From Gigaspora margarita (Eukaryota > Glomeromycota > Glomeromycetes > Diversisporales > Gigasporaceae): a DNA stretch of 64,000 nt. The notes beneath the pieces were generated by a model. The model was given only the letters and a program-made list of their open reading frames with translations, searched no databases and was not told the origin of the DNA. Shown here piece after piece: positions 11,017-23,426 of this stretch. The position numbers and the translations under genes were made by a program. Position 1 is the first letter of the stretch. The number at the start of each line of letters is the position of its first letter. The stretch spans positions 69,428-133,427 of the forward strand of contig WTPW01000369.1 in the NCBI GenBank assembly GCA_009809945.1, in the 5' to 3' direction.

Positions 11017-11285
11017 ACCATTCTAACAGCTCTTTATGATTAGTGTTAAAATAATCATTCTAACAGCTCATTATAGTTAGCGTTAAAATAATCATTCTAA
11101 CAACTTTTGATGATTAGTGTTAAATTCATTCTAATAGTTTTTTATGATTAGTGTTTAATATCATTCTAACAGCTCTTTATAGTTAGCGATAAATAACCAT
11201 TCTAAAAACTCCTTATAGTTATGTTAAATAATCGTCCTACCGGCTCTTTATTGTTGCGTTATAAAACCATTCTAACAATCTCTTT
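11017..11285 (+). repeat. Tandem repeat, ~40-45-bp unit, about seven copies
   Basis: The unit is close to CCATTCTAACAGCTCTTTAT followed by GATTAGTGTTAAAATAAT. It is repeated about seven times with point changes and small indels. Confidence 0.85.
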
Positions 11286-12095
11286 CGGATAAGCATTTAA
11301 TGTTTGGATTAGGATGGTTGAGATATGGCTCATTATTCATGAGACATTTGAACAACTTTCATCAACAAACGGCGATGTTTAATTGATAGATGTCGCTATA
11401 ATGAGCTTCTAATATATATTTTAAAAACTTTTCGTATCGAGGTTTATTATACTGTATAATATCTTATAATTTAGAAAATCAGAATTGAAAAGTACACGTA
11501 TATAATAGGATTAATTAATGGCAGAGATTGCCGTTTTTATAACTTTATGATTATTAAATCAAGTCTATGTCTCTATGCGTACGTGCTCTTAAATGTATAT
11601 GTACTTAAAACTAACAAATTAACGATTAAATTTTTATTCATATTATATTGTATTTAAATTCAAACCCTAATACATAAGGCTCCAGCCCTATGAAAAGCCG
11701 CCTGTTTATAACTAGTTATTTAATTGCCCATGTGGGTTCAATTTGTAAAGATATGTTAAATCTGAAAGCGATACTACATCTGTTTAACGGATTACCACGA
11801 AGTCTAAATGCTTTTGTGAAAATACATTATTTGGTTTAATTTCTAATGCTTTGCTAAATCTGTAAGTTATCATTACTATAATTTTAAATATGAAATATTT
11901 TTTGTAATCTCAGCTATACAACTTACAACTAAACAATTAAACAACTAAACAATTAATTGATTATTTAGTCACGTGATATTCGTAATCGATTAGTTGCAAC
12001 TATAGTTGGATTGGAAAAATTTTATCAACTCGGAACACTAACCCCAATAACACATGTCACCTGATTTCGTTCCATTACGCACTGCTTGTAGACTG
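11286..12095. other. Non-coding AT-rich stretch
   Basis: I see nothing recognisable apart from ACAACTAAACAATTAA-type short repeats near 11920-11960. Confidence 0.5.
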
Positions 12096-12387
12096 TAGAC
12101 CATTTTACCGACAATCACTTCACAGACACCCCATTTCACCGACAAGTTCATTTTTTACCGACTGTTCATTTCACCGAAGCTCATTTCACCGACAAAGCAA
12201 TTCTGGTCAATGTCATTAGGGTTAGGGTAGGGTTAGGTAAAATTAGAGTTAAAATTAGTGTGCTTTATAGAAAAAACTTGTCGATGAAATGAGCTTCGGT
12301 GAAATGTACTGTCGGTAAAATGAACTTGTCGATGAATAATTTGTCGGTGAAATGGGGTGTCTGTGAAGTGATTGTCGGTGAAATAAT
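12096..12387. mobile_element. MITE built of TTTCACCGACAA repeats, ~290 bp
   Basis: The arms are imperfect inverted repeats made of several ATTTCACCGAC-type units, sharing ACAATCACTTCACAGACAC. The centre holds TTAGGGTTAGGGTAGGGTTAG (12216-12236). A weaker relative with CACTGACA/CACAAACAAATT units lies near 27070-27290. Confidence 0.75.
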
Positions 12388-13317
12388 ACGGACCCCTTGT
12401 AGACGAAACGGTTAGGGCTGTGGATCTATTTAAAATTTTAATAATTGCTATATTTAATTCCTTCGTTATCTAAAAATTCATTAATAAATTACTATATGAC
12501 CATACATAGTCTTGATTTTCGATCACCCAACGGAACAAGCACTTTTTTCGGCAACTAAGTTGCGTGTAGGAGTATTAGCTTTCGGGAATTAACTATTTGA
12601 CATTGTTTACATGACTAAAATAAAGAAATCTGGTAATTACATACCACAATAGAAAAACTTTTTAAGCGGAACACTTTTTTTTACACACACTCTTTTTTTC
12701 ATATACCTAACAATATTACTCTTATGCACAAGTTATTCCAACTCCTTTCTTTCACTCTCTTCTTCTCTATTGCTTTCTTTTCAGTTCTTTATTATTTTTT
12801 TTGGGAGGAAAGAGTCAGACCAAAAGTCAAGCAACAAAGAAGACATTAACGGTCGCCAATCTTTTTATTTAACCTTAAATGGCGTATCTAATCTTTTTTC
12901 TAAATTCTTTCTCTAGCCTCAAATGGCAACAACGATTACACAATTATGTACACCCTTAGGTTTAGCAAATGATTTCCTTAACATGACTATTGTTATATGT
13001 CAGGTAATCCGATGCAAAATTTTGCGGACGCACACCACTTAACTCGGAAAATCTTTGAAAATTTTCAATATCATTCCGTTCCTAATTCATATTTTAAAAT
13101 TATACCATATTAATCTGCTATAATTCTAATCTTAATGCAAATAAGTGTAGATATAAGGAGATTTTACGAGATTTTACACATATCGTTCATCTATACTATA
13201 TTTATCTCATATTCGCAATAAAGATTTACGAACATTCAGAAATCCTTAAATGTTTATATTTGATTACAAGCACTATCATAAACACATTCATTTCACACAT
13301 TTTAATTTTGAAACATA
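12388..13317. other. Upstream region of the protease gene
   Basis: AT-rich DNA with T/C-rich patches near 12680-12790. No convincing core promoter could be singled out; the ATG at 13318 lies in the favourable context ACATAATG. Confidence 0.4.
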
Positions 13318-14535
13318 ATGATTAAAGATATCTTTTACCTTTTAATAAATTTATTTTTTATTATTTTTATATTCTATTCAACAACTCATGCTCAGAGGGA
13401 CCCGCTTGCGAAATTATGGAGAGTTAATGATACCGATTTACCCATGTATTTAACTCGTGAGAAAAATCTGACAAATTTGGATAAAACCTTAACACAATAT
13501 TTAGATAATTCAAGTTTTGGAGGAACCTGGATAGATGTAAATGCCAACAAAGTATTTATTAATACAATAGATCCTAGCAAAGTCTCTAACATTACATCCT
13601 TACCCGAGATAAAGCCATATATAGATTTATTAATCTTTAAACCAGCAAATAATTCGTTACAACAATTAAGATTCGTGTTTGATCAAATAAAACAATTATC
13701 TATAGATAAAAATGCAGTTGATATTATTTTTTACGTTGATATAAGTCTTAATAATATTTCCATATATTTAGAACAAAAGGAGGGTGATGATAAAAATATG
13801 GAATTTATAAATGCCACCAAGCAATATAACCCAATTTTAAATTATTTACCTTCTGATAACTCACCTGTTATGAAACGGCAGACTAGTATAAAACGACAGA
13901 ACTATGTAACAGAGGTCCTTTGTGGAGATGGTCTAATTACAAAAGAACGCATTTTATGCTCTGCTGGTTTTTTTGCAAAGGATTTAAATGATCCAAGTAC
14001 TACTTACGTTGTGACCGCAGGTCATTGTTATCATGAGAATCTTACAAATTATTTTTTTTATTTTCCATGGGGTCCGAATCGCACGACTACTTTAATTGGG
14101 CGAATTGCAAAATATAGTATAAAAAATTACGATTATGGTTTAGTCTATTTTAGAGGTATAACTCCTAAACCGATAAAAGCAATACCGATGGTAAGAAATA
14201 CAGATTCTAATATATGTAAAGAATTATTTATACATGATACTACACAAGTATCTAATCATGGCGTTCATTTATGTAAATCTGGTCACGAATCACATGCTAC
14301 TTGTGGATATGTAAAAGGATTCAATGGGATTTTTAAAAATGAGGTGGCCTTTGCAACTGATTTGATCATCACAGATACGCCGGCTGAAGTAGGTGATAGT
14401 GGAGGTCCTGCATACTTCTATGAAAATTTATGCTCTGTTAGTCTAAATGGTATTATCACTGCAGGTTCCAAGGGCATTCTTACGATATTACCGTTAGAAA
14501 TAATTCTCAGAGATGCTAATATAGAACTATTATAA
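13318..14535 (+). CDS. Secreted trypsin-fold (S1, alpha-lytic-protease-like) serine protease with propeptide
   Basis: The single uninterrupted 405-residue frame begins with a hydrophobic signal peptide (residues about 4-25, ending near THAQ). A propeptide of ~160 residues follows, with a GGTWID...NKVFI-like motif typical of alpha-lytic-protease-type prodomains. Dibasic KR pairs at 186-187 and 192-193 are plausible Kex2-type processing sites. The protease domain carries the catalytic triad: His236 in TAGHC, Asp272 in NYDYGL and Ser361 in GDSGGP. Paired cysteines (e.g. 202/214, 320/329) suggest disulphides, and several N-x-S/T sites suggest glycosylation. It should hydrolyse proteins outside the cell or in the secretory route. 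It has no intron and is the only intact host-type gene in the window, surrounded by transposon remnants. Substrate specificity cannot be read from the sequence. Confidence 0.92.
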   Translation: MIKDIFYLLINLFFIIFIFYSTTHAQRDPLAKLWRVNDTDLPMYLTREKNLTNLDKTLTQYLDNSSFGGTWIDVNANKVFINTIDPSKVSNITSLPEIKPYIDLLIFKPANNSLQQLRFVFDQIKQLSIDKNAVDIIFYVDISLNNISIYLEQKEGDDKNMEFINATKQYNPILNYLPSDNSPVMKRQTSIKRQNYVTEVLCGDGLITKERILCSAGFFAKDLNDPSTTYVVTAGHCYHENLTNYFFYFPWGPNRTTTLIGRIAKYSIKNYDYGLVYFRGITPKPIKAIPMVRNTDSNICKELFIHDTTQVSNHGVHLCKSGHESHATCGYVKGFNGIFKNEVAFATDLIITDTPAEVGDSGGPAYFYENLCSVSLNGIITAGSKGILTILPLEIILRDANIELL

Positions 14536-15716
14536 TTAGTTAGCGGTTTATCTGCACTAAATCTTCATTATATTTACTATTCATAGTTTAGATTTATATA
14601 GTCATGAGAATTTTTATTTAAGTTTTAATAGCGAATTATCTATTTTAAGTATGAAAACAAAATTTTCCGCAATTATTTATCCGGGTATCTCCATGAACAG
14701 CTTAATTTTTTTGTATTGTTTTATAAGAAAACTATTGTATTTATATATTATATTTTTACTTTAACTATCTAATAACTCAAACTTTGATCATGTCTGTTGC
14801 TTTTACAATTAGTCTGGAGCAAAGTGGAAAACCATGTGAAGTTTATGTGATATTCAACGTCCTTAATCAAAAAAAAACTATTGCATACGATATAATCGTG
14901 TTTAAACCAGGGACATGTTTGTTTATTTTGATTTTGTAAATCTATAAAGTAGCGAAATTATATTTCAGACTTATAAAATTTCATTGCGGCGAATTGATGA
15001 AATATAACAATGTCTGAAAAAAATTTGGCTACTAATGCGCATTTGAATATTGATTTTATGTAACAGAAATACCTAACAAAATATGTAAGATGTACTTTTG
15101 CTATAATTATTTTTAAAATATTTAAAAATTAGTTTGCAAAGAAAATTCAATTTTTGTAAAAAATTTTTTTGTTTCTCACAAACTATAATCCAAATAGCAT
15201 GAAATTTTAGTATGTTGTAGCCTAATATCACATCTACTACAGTAAAATTTTAGTTGGTTGATTTGGACTAGTAGTTGTTTAGAAAATCACAGCCAGATTT
15301 ATATGGGCTTGGTTGAAAAAGTGACAAAATTGACAAATCAAAAAATCTTCAGAAAATCAATTTTTGTGTTGTAATTTTATATTATTTATAAGAAAATACA
15401 AACTTTAAGGAGTTATACTACAAAATTTTATTAATGAAACTGCTTTTGTATTAGATAAAAAAATAATCCTAATCTTATTCTAAATTAATATATGTAAAAA
15501 AATTAATTTTGAAAAAATGGTTAATTTCATCCCTTTTTCAACTTCTAGCCCATATATAAATTCATGTCTTTTTTAATTTTTTATATTTTACAATTTTTAA
15601 ATTTATATATATACCTGGCTATAATTTTCTTAGCAACTACTAATCCAAAACAATTAAAATTTTTTTGTAACTTGATATGATATTGGGCTACATGCTATTA
15701 AAACTTGGGAAATTAT
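14536..15716. other. Non-coding; left part of a repeat split by the 15717-17457 element
   Basis: From about 15120 the DNA carries degenerate motifs such as TAATCCAAAT, CATGAAATTTTAGTAT and TAGTAGTTG. They recur at 17460-17960, so a related repeat seems to continue on the other side of the insert. No coding sequence. Confidence 0.45.
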
Positions 15717-16922
15717 AGGCATCTCCCGCGAGAGATGCATCTCCCCGGGAGATATATCTCCCACCCGGCATACCGATGCTGGATCAGGGGTCGGTTCATC
15801 CCCCGCTGGTGAAACACATTATAGATAAGTACTTTTCCTTTTTTGTATTGTTTTTTTTGGTTCGTCGTCTATGGAGTATGGAGATTCTGGGCTTTCGTCT
15901 TTCATCATTTTGGCACTGATGGTTGGTTTGTTTCTTTTTTGTTTTTTTTTTTCTCTCGTTTTATTTTCTTGACTTGAATTAATCATTTCAGTGCCATCGT
16001 ATGTGGTGATTTCAGGCTTCATTATTTCGGTGCTGTCATTGGTAATTTCAACTTTTGCCGTTTCAGTGGTTTTTAGGTTTGTGATTTCGGCATGGTAAGT
16101 CTTGTCTTTGTTTTCACGTGGGTATTTTTTTTTTTACTCAACTAATCTCTTTCACTTTAGAGCCATTGTTGGTGGTGACTTTAGAGCCATCGTTGGTGGT
16201 AACTTTAGGCTTTGTCGTCGTTGGTATGCTTGGACTTTGCCGTTTCGTTGACGTTGTTTGTGGAGGCTTCGTTGGTCTTAATAGTAAGTAAGTCTTGTTG
16301 GTGTTTTGCTTTCAGTAGTTTTTTTTTTGCTAGAATAATAGATTCGGGGCTTCGTCGTTTCAGTGCCATCGTTGGTGATTTCAACTTGCTAATTTCATGG
16401 TAAGTCTTGTTTGTGTTTTCGTGTGGATACGTTTTTTTTTCTCTACTAATCCTTTTCACTTTAGAGATGTCATTTGTGATGACTTTGGGCTTCGTCGTCG
16501 TTGGTGTTCTTGGACTTTGCCATTCGTTGACGTCGTTTGTGGCTCTTCAACATTCTTAATAGTAAGTAAGTCTTGTTGGCTTATTGGTGTTTTTGCTTTC
16601 AGTAGATTTTTTTTTCCTTTTTTTCTTTTTTTTTCTTTATCTTGACTTGTTTTTTTTTTGCTAGTGTCATCGTCGTTGTCTTTGGAGCCTTCATTGGTAT
16701 ACTTTCGTCAGGCCTTTGGTGTTTTTCTCCTTGAGAGTTGGGTGGAAGTTCATAGCGGCAAGTCAATTTTCAATTGTATCGCGAAATACTTTAGTTTTGT
16801 GTTAGTTTTTTTTTTCTTTTTCTTTTTCTTAGCACGAATTGATATCGTGCAAAGATTTTTTTTTGAGCACGAATTGGGGTTATGATGTTATAATATATCG
16901 TGAAATACTTTAGTTTGTGTTA

Positions 16923-16955
<33 letters not shown>

Positions 16956-17114
16956 CTTAGCACGAATTGATATCGTGCGAAGATTTTTTTTTTTTGAGCA
17001 CGAATTGGGGATATGATGTTATAATATTTAGTTGTCCGCATTTAATAAATTAAATATTTTAATAAAGTAAGTCATATTGGCTTNATATTTCGTGAAATAC
17101 TTTAGTTTGTGTTA

Positions 17115-17147
<33 letters not shown>

Positions 17148-17457
17148 CTTAGCACGAATTGATATCGTGCGAAGATTTTTTTTTTTTGAGCACGAATTGG
17201 GGATATGATGTTATAATATTTAGTTGTCCGCATTTAATAAATTAAATATTTTAATAAAGTAAGTCATATTGGCTTTGCGAGATCTGAACCAAATTTTATG
17301 GGATCGCACGGGTACTAATGCATATAACTTTAAAAACAAGTTGAATTTTTGTCTGAAGTTGATCGGTGAAATAGAGGTCCGAGTAGTACAAATATGCCTG
17401 TACTTCGGAATGTATGTCACGTGATATTTGCAGGTTTTGATTGGTTGGGAGATGCCT
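15717..17457. mobile_element. Putative TIR element, 1.74 kb, AGGCATCTCCC ends
   Basis: Perfect 11-bp inverted ends AGGCATCTCCC / GGGAGATGCCT bound a T-rich region. Next to the left end is a GC-rich hairpin cluster (CTCCCGCGAGAG, CTCCCCGGGAGA). The interior has repeated AGTAAGTCTTGTT, CTTTAGAGCCAT and TTTCAGTGCCAT motifs and a tandem array. Lysine-rich frames on the reverse strand come from these T-runs and are not called. No clear target duplication. Confidence 0.5.
16778..17276 (+). repeat. Tandem repeat, ~192-bp unit, about 2.6 copies
   Basis: Each unit runs CGTGAAATACTTTAGTTTGTG, a long T-run, AGCACGAATTGATATCGTGC (palindromic), GAGCACGAATTGGGG and ATAAAGTAAGTCATATTGGC. Two full copies (16894-17083 and 17088-17276) differ very little; a partial copy precedes them. 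Confidence 0.85.
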
Positions 17458-18239
17458 AAAAGCACCCTTAAAACTTTATGCAATTTGAATTAGTAGTTCT
17501 TGAGAAATATTTTAAACAATTTCTCAAAAACTATTAATACAAATTGTATAAAATTTAGCATGATAAAGCTCAATATCATATCTATTTACAATAAAATTTA
17601 ACTAATTTGAATTAGTAGTTGCTAAAAAAATTATAGGCAGATAATTTATAAAAAAATTAAATATATGAATATATATATCTAGCTGTTATTTTCTAACAGC
17701 TACAATTTAATCAACTAAAATTTTTACTATAAATAAATTTGATACTGGATACAATATACTAAAATTTTATGCAGTTTGATTAGCAGTTCTTGAGAAATTG
17801 ATTAAAAACTATAAGTAATTTTATAAAAAATTACTTATAGTTTTAAGCAATTTTTCAACTACTAATCAAATTGCATGAAATTTTAGTATATTGTAACCCA
17901 ATATCAAATCTATTTACATAAAAATTTTAATTAATTTGGATTAGAAGTTGCTAAGAAAATAATAGCTAGATACTAGAACTAAATCTAAACATGTTTATTA
18001 ACTTTTAACTGAACTTAAACTAAAACTAAACTAGTTCCAAAGGTTTACTAAACTTGAACAGTGTTTTAAAAAATGTTCATAGGAATACTACCTCTCATGC
18101 AATACTCTAGATTAAAGTAGGGCATAAACAAATTTAGCTATGCCCAATATGGGCATAAAACAAGCTTGTAGGCATGCCTATGAGCATATTCAAAAATATT
18201 TATTTTTTTAAAAAAGACCAAAAGGTTTTAAATTATTTA
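17458..18239. other. Non-coding degenerate repeats
   Basis: Several inverted and direct copies of AATTTGAATTAGTAGTTG and TAACAGCTA-like motifs; a palindrome AAGTAATTTTATAAAAAATTACTT sits near 17815-17840. No gene. Confidence 0.5.
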
Positions 18240-19516
18240 AGAANAGAGTGAACACAGATTATTTTTATAATAATCACATTGTAATCATATAAAATCAGAT
18301 AATCAACCAATTAGAATTGTAAACAATATAGATTAAAATAGTCAGAATTAATATTTTTTGTATAATCTAAGGAATTTAGAGTCACTTAAGTTTTTTTACC
18401 AATATAAAAAGTAGTTTTTTTAAATGTTGAAATTTTATTATAACAAATATAAAACTTTAAATTATATGCTACAGAATTTTGGAAAATATTGGTTATAATT
18501 CTAAAAGTTTTATTAAAGTATATTTTTGCTTTCTATATAAAATTTTGCTATAAGGGTATGGTGATGCAGTGAAGTTGGGCAAGTATCACCCCAAGCATTT
18601 GTATCTAAAATACAAAGATTGAATCCCACTAGAGATAGGTTTAAAAATTCATATCTGTGTTATAGTAACTTGAACAGGGAAACCAAACCAGATTAGTAGA
18701 TTTGTAACCTGGGTTATACCAAGGGTATATTGGTATTGCAACAATACCAATTTGGGAGTCTGTATAGAGTGTATAAAAATAACTTCCAGGGTACCAGAAA
18801 TAGAAATTATGCTTGGCAAAACCTGAGTGGAGATGTAGCTAACCTCTGAAAGTACTGCAGAATGGAAGCTGAACTGAAAGAGAAGGAGAATGAAAGCCAG
18901 AAAAAACCAGATGATGAAAGAATCAATGATGAGGTCCTTAACAACCTGGTTTTCAGAGTCGTGCTAGAGAAAAAGTACTTGTGTTGTAAAAGCAAGTACT
19001 AGAGAAAGAGAGTTCTGGTTTCGACCAGATGTATTAATCCTTTTGGGCTATGGAATGAATTTGGTAGAATATGGGTAGAAGGGATCCAGAAATAGAAAAA
19101 AAGTGAAAAGGAAGTGAGTGCTAGGTCTAGAGAACTTCATAAGTGATATTGTACTAGCAGGATATTAATAGAAAGATAGTGGCTTAAAACATAGTTCAGG
19201 TTGTGGCAGCACCCAAAAATGGCTTGAAATATGAACCTGGCAGCAGCAGCACTACAGGTACTATTGGTGGATAGCATTGGAAAATCCAGTCTGAGTATAT
19301 GCCTAGGACTTATAGGTAGGTTTAGGTTATAGATAAAATAGTCTAAGTCTCAGAATTTGTAGCATAAAAGTAGAAATTAGTTGTAATAGTCATGGATATT
19401 GTAATAAAGTGCTATGCTAATAAAAATAATGAGACAAAACCTCATCTTAAAAAAGAAAAAAATTTGCTGTACTATGTAAATTATATAAAAATTGATCTAT
19501 ATCCACTTTACTCTTA
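18240..19516. repeat. AAGAGTAGGGTGAAC-type repeat, copy 1 (split by a SINE-like insert)
   Basis: 18240-18550 and 19461-19516 match, in order, the outer parts of the element at 23434-25866. Shared blocks are GAACACAGATTATTTTTA, ATCACATTGTAATCATAT and TTATATAAAAATTGATCTA. The ends are decayed versions of that element's inverted repeats. Confidence 0.65.
18551..19460 (+). mobile_element. SINE-like retroposon, ~900 bp
   Basis: It interrupts the host repeat exactly where the paralogous copy at 25790-25860 is continuous. The 5' part has a tRNA-like look: TGGTGATGCAGTGAAG resembles an A box and GATTGAATCCC is one base from a B box. The 3' end is AAAAAAGAAAAAA after a GAGACAAAACCTCATCT hairpin. The flanks show an imperfect duplication (AAATTTTGCT / AAAATTTGCT). 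It is less AT-rich than its surroundings and encodes no protein I recognise. It is long for a SINE, so a short non-autonomous LINE derivative is the alternative. Confidence 0.6.
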
Positions 19517-20548
19517 ATTTATAGTGCTATAGCATGTAGTACTAGAATACTTTAACCATTCAAAATTAAGACCAGATGTAATATGCAGATCAGGTTTGTG
19601 TAAAAAAAATAAAAATTAGTTATATCTTAAACTTTTGTCTAAAAAACTAACTTTTTTTGGGCTTTAATAAAAAAATTTTTGTTAATTTTACTGTAAATAC
19701 TCTTTAACTTTAATCTTTTATTTTTATTCTTATTCTACTATTAAAAAAATTAATTAATTTTTGTTATACCATATATATAGAGTAGCATTACAATACTATA
19801 GTACTAAAATAATATTTCCTATTTTAAATTATAAATTATTTTTATAATAATAATTATAAAATAACTAAAACAATAAAAAAATAACTTTATTTATAAAAAA
19901 ACAATATATTTAAATCATATTTAATATAATAAAAAATAAATAATAAGAATAGTTTATTTCTTATATATTATATGTACAGTCACCTCTCTCTAAACCAAAC
20001 CTCTCTAATCTAAATACTATTAAATTCTTTCTAAACCGAACACAAAGCTCTAAGACATTTGTAAATTTTATTATAAAGTTTGGATTAACCATATATAACT
20101 TTGAAAACTAAACTTTTTCAAATTTTAACATAGTGAAATTATGTAGACCAGCAGTTTAGACTAGAGAGAGTTGACTGTATTTAAAATTTTAGCTATGTAT
20201 AGATGCTATATAGGCATATAAAAAATTTTATGCCTATAGGCATGCCCAGTGAGCATGCCTATAGGAACATGCCTGTGCCTTTATATCTTCTACTCTACTT
20301 TAGATCCAACTGAGTTGTTTCTTTTATAAATTGATTTTGTTATAGCAAGTGTAGTAGTAGTTTACATTTTAGTTATTTTAAAAGAAAAAATTATCTTACT
20401 ATACAGCTTTGTATTAGCATATTTTTTTATATATTATTAATGCTGTTTGGTCTTAATAAAATTCTTATACCATTTAACTGATATTATTGATATATAAAAT
20501 ACTGCAATTTTAGAATGCATTATGATATAGAAATAATAATAGCATATA
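19517..20548. other. Non-coding AT-rich stretch
   Basis: Mostly A/T runs; I see nothing that supports a gene or a bounded element. Confidence 0.5.
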
Positions 20549-21907
20549 TGGTCCGGTGCAAAAACCTTTGTACACCAAATAAAAATTAATAAAAAATTTT
20601 TTTGCATATAAACTTAATAATTTTTTTAAAAAAATATAATTTTTAGATTATGGGAAAGTTTATTATAGCTTTTATTTGATTATTTTATATAGAAAATAAA
20701 ATATTTTATTAATAGCAACTTTTTTTAATATTTATCAATTTAAAATAATTTGTCAAAAATAGTATAATTTAAAATCTATATACTGAGCTAAGTTTTCAAA
20801 ATTATAAAATAAAAACAAAACTATAAATTCTATTAAATAATATCTTTTAAATAAAAAAAAAGTTTATTTGCTGACCTGGATAAGATTGGCAGAATTTCTA
20901 TATTAGAAATTGGGGTAAAATTCCTATGATATTAATTATATGCTAAAATCTGAGCGAAGTCAAATGAAAAGTATTTTTTTTATTAAGTTAACGAAACATG
21001 TCGATTAATCGAAAGTTGTAGAGCTCATCGAGACGCATCTAACGGTGGTTAGAACATCCAAATCAGCCCAGTAGATCGCGAGAAATTATTAAAAGACGAT
21101 TGGCGACTATATAAAATCTTTATGTAAACAATATTTGTTTACATATATAGTCGGCCAATCGTTTTTTAATAATTTCTCGCGATCTACTGGGTTGATTTGG
21201 ATGTTCTAACCACAGTTAGATGCGTCTCGATGAGTTCTACAACTTTTAATTAATCGACATGTGTCGTTAACTTAATAAAAAAATACTTTTCATTTGACTC
21301 CGCTCAGATTTTAGCATATAATTAATATCATAGGAATTTTACCCCAATTTCTAATATAGAAATTCTGCCAATCTTATCCAGGTCAGCAAATAAACTTTTT
21401 TTTATTTAAAAGATATTATTTAATAGAATTTATAGTTTTGTTTTTATTTTATAATTTTGAAAACTTAGCTCAGTATATAGTTTTTAAATTAAACTATACT
21501 ATTTTTGACAAATTTTTTAAATTGAATTGAATAAATTTGAAGCTTAATTTCTCTATAACTTGTAATTCAAATTTAATAAAATTTATATAGTATATTTATT
21601 ATTTGCACACTAAGGCGCTTGCGTAATACAAGCACGTTACACTGCATATTTGGCCTAAAAATAGCAAATATGTAATTTTTTTTCAACCCAACTTTTTTTA
21701 TTATTTTTTAAATTAAAAAAGTTTTTTATTATTAATTATAAAAGTATAACTATAATATAATAATAAAAATAATATAAATAATTAATTTAAAAGCTATTTT
21801 ATTGAAATATAAAAAAATTATATATATATTATTAATAATTTATTAATTTTTAATTGTAGCAAAAAAATGGTTTAAATTTGGTGTACAAATGTTTTTGCAC
21901 TGGACCA
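20549..21907. mobile_element. Tc1/mariner-like foldback element, 1.36 kb, TA target site
   Basis: Ends TGGTCCGGTGCAAAAAC and GTTTTTGCACTGGACCA form inverted repeats extending through TGTACACCAAAT, and TA flanks both sides. Within it, a very long palindrome is centred near 21131 (TGTAAACAATATTTGTTTAC) with arms of ~350 bp that match almost base for base. The palindrome holds the GAGCTCATCGAGACGCATCT core shared with 32173-32629 and 1300-1447. No transposase. Confidence 0.8.
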
Positions 21908-22210
21908 TAATATCCTTGAAAATATTTATTAAATATAAGCACAAAATAAAATTTCATACCAATTACTACAAAGTGAATATAATAGTTCTTTTTTTACTAT
22001 ACAAATCAGTAATCTTCCAAATTTTTTTTATATCTTCATGTTCAATCTCATTTTTTTTACTTGAAACATTATATTTTTTATATCTTATAATTCTTTAAAG
22101 AATTTATTACAAGTTTGTTCAATTTTCTATATTTAATTTGTAATTATATGATGAATATATAAGATTACTAATAATTTTTTATTTATTTAACTGTTCTTGA
22201 AAAAACTAAA
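21908..22210. other. Non-coding AT-rich stretch
   Basis: A 69-codon frame here is composition-driven; nothing recognised. Confidence 0.5.
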
Positions 22211-22448
22211 TTATTGTTGCGGCTAAAGCTGGAAATGGCTGAAGCTGGAAATCAGATAAGCTGATTTAAAAAAATAAGTCCTACTAATATCTACTTATAC
22301 TCTTTTATTATTAAAACTAACCCTAAACCCTAACCTAACCCTAAAAAAACCCCCTAACAAAAGGCCCTAAAATTTTTTAAAATTTTCATATTAAAATAAT
22401 TAAAATTTCTAGCATCAGCCATTTCCAGCATCAGCCATGACAATTATT
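22211..22448. mobile_element. MITE, GCTGGAAATGGCTGA ends, ~235 bp
   Basis: Left GGCTAAAGCTGGAAATGGCT and right AGCCATTTCCAGCATCAGCC are inverted repeats of ~40 bp. The interior carries ACCCTAAACCCTAACCTAACC, telomere-like. Target duplication not resolved. Confidence 0.65.
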
Positions 22449-22670
22449 ATTGTTAAATTTGGTTCCATTTGTACTAAGAAAATGACTTTGGCCTATTTTG
22501 GTTTTAATTGCAATATTATATTACTTTTAATTACAAAAAATAGATTCTAACTAATTATAATACAGTACTATTGATATAGTAGTTTGCAATTTGTATTTAT
22601 AAAACCTCTACTACTAATCTTTATCTTTTAAATACTGGTCTAGATACTCAACAAGTTTATATAAAGTACT

Positions 22671-23426
22671 ACAGGTTGAACAAATGAATACCAAGTACAT
22701 ATCAGATACATACTAGGAAACAAGTTTTTTGGTATATATTCATTATTCAACCAGGGATTTGCCAAATAATAGTTGCATATCAGTATCATATAGGATACAT
22801 AATGGTAAGCTACCAGGTAGTAGGTCAATATTGGTAACATAATAGTAACATACCAGAACATCCTTGTATCTTACTGTTAGTCATATTTGGTCTAATAGTA
22901 AGATATCAGAATATTCTAGTATGTTACTGTTATGTTACCATTATTGATCTACCTTCTAATAGCTTACCATTATGCATGCTATATGCTACATCTTCCCTAG
23001 TATTGCCAGAAAAATTTTACAGTTGCATGATATTTTTGTATCACAAACCAATTATATTTCAAGATCAGGTATAACATAACATAATCAGAAAAATTCACAA
23101 CAAATGTTCATTTTGTCAAAAATTACTTGTTTTCTCTAAAAGTTGTATAAGAAACCACCTTTAGTGCTCTAACAAAAAGTTTTTCTTGAATGATTTTCCT
23201 ATAGCACTCTATTTAATTCTAATATAGTCCTAACCTAACTTAAATAAACTCTAAAATTTTTTGATTATCACATGACTACAAAATTTTTCTGGTGATACTA
23301 GTAAAATATATGCTACCAATATGCAACTTTATTTGGTGATTCTCTGGTTAAATACCTGGTATATACTAGAAATCAGGTTTCTGGTATGCACCTGGTATGT
23401 AACTGGTATTCATTTGTTTAATCTGT
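22671..23426. mobile_element. TIR element, ~756 bp, ACAGGTTGAACAAATG ends
   Basis: Left ACAGGTTGAACAAATGAATA and right TATTCATTTGTTTAATCTGT continue as ~80-bp imperfect inverted repeats rich in ATACCAGGT. A separate hairpin of ~110 bp at 22825-22962 (GGTAACATAATAGTAACAT / ATGTTACTGTTATGTTACC) lies inside. No coding capacity. Confidence 0.65.

Noticed and set aside
10772..11026. 84-codon frame
   Set aside because: It overlaps a palindromic TTGGCC patch and a tandem repeat; no recognisable protein features.
11017..11285. CRISPR-like array
   Set aside because: Units are contiguous and degenerate with no unique spacers, in a eukaryotic setting.
15819..16885. Lysine-rich reverse frames and Phe-rich forward frames
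   Set aside because: They follow long T-runs and repeats; no domain and no consistent frame.
18555..18640. A functional tRNA gene
   Set aside because: The B-box-like sequence lacks a consensus base and no full cloverleaf is evident; better as a retroposon head.
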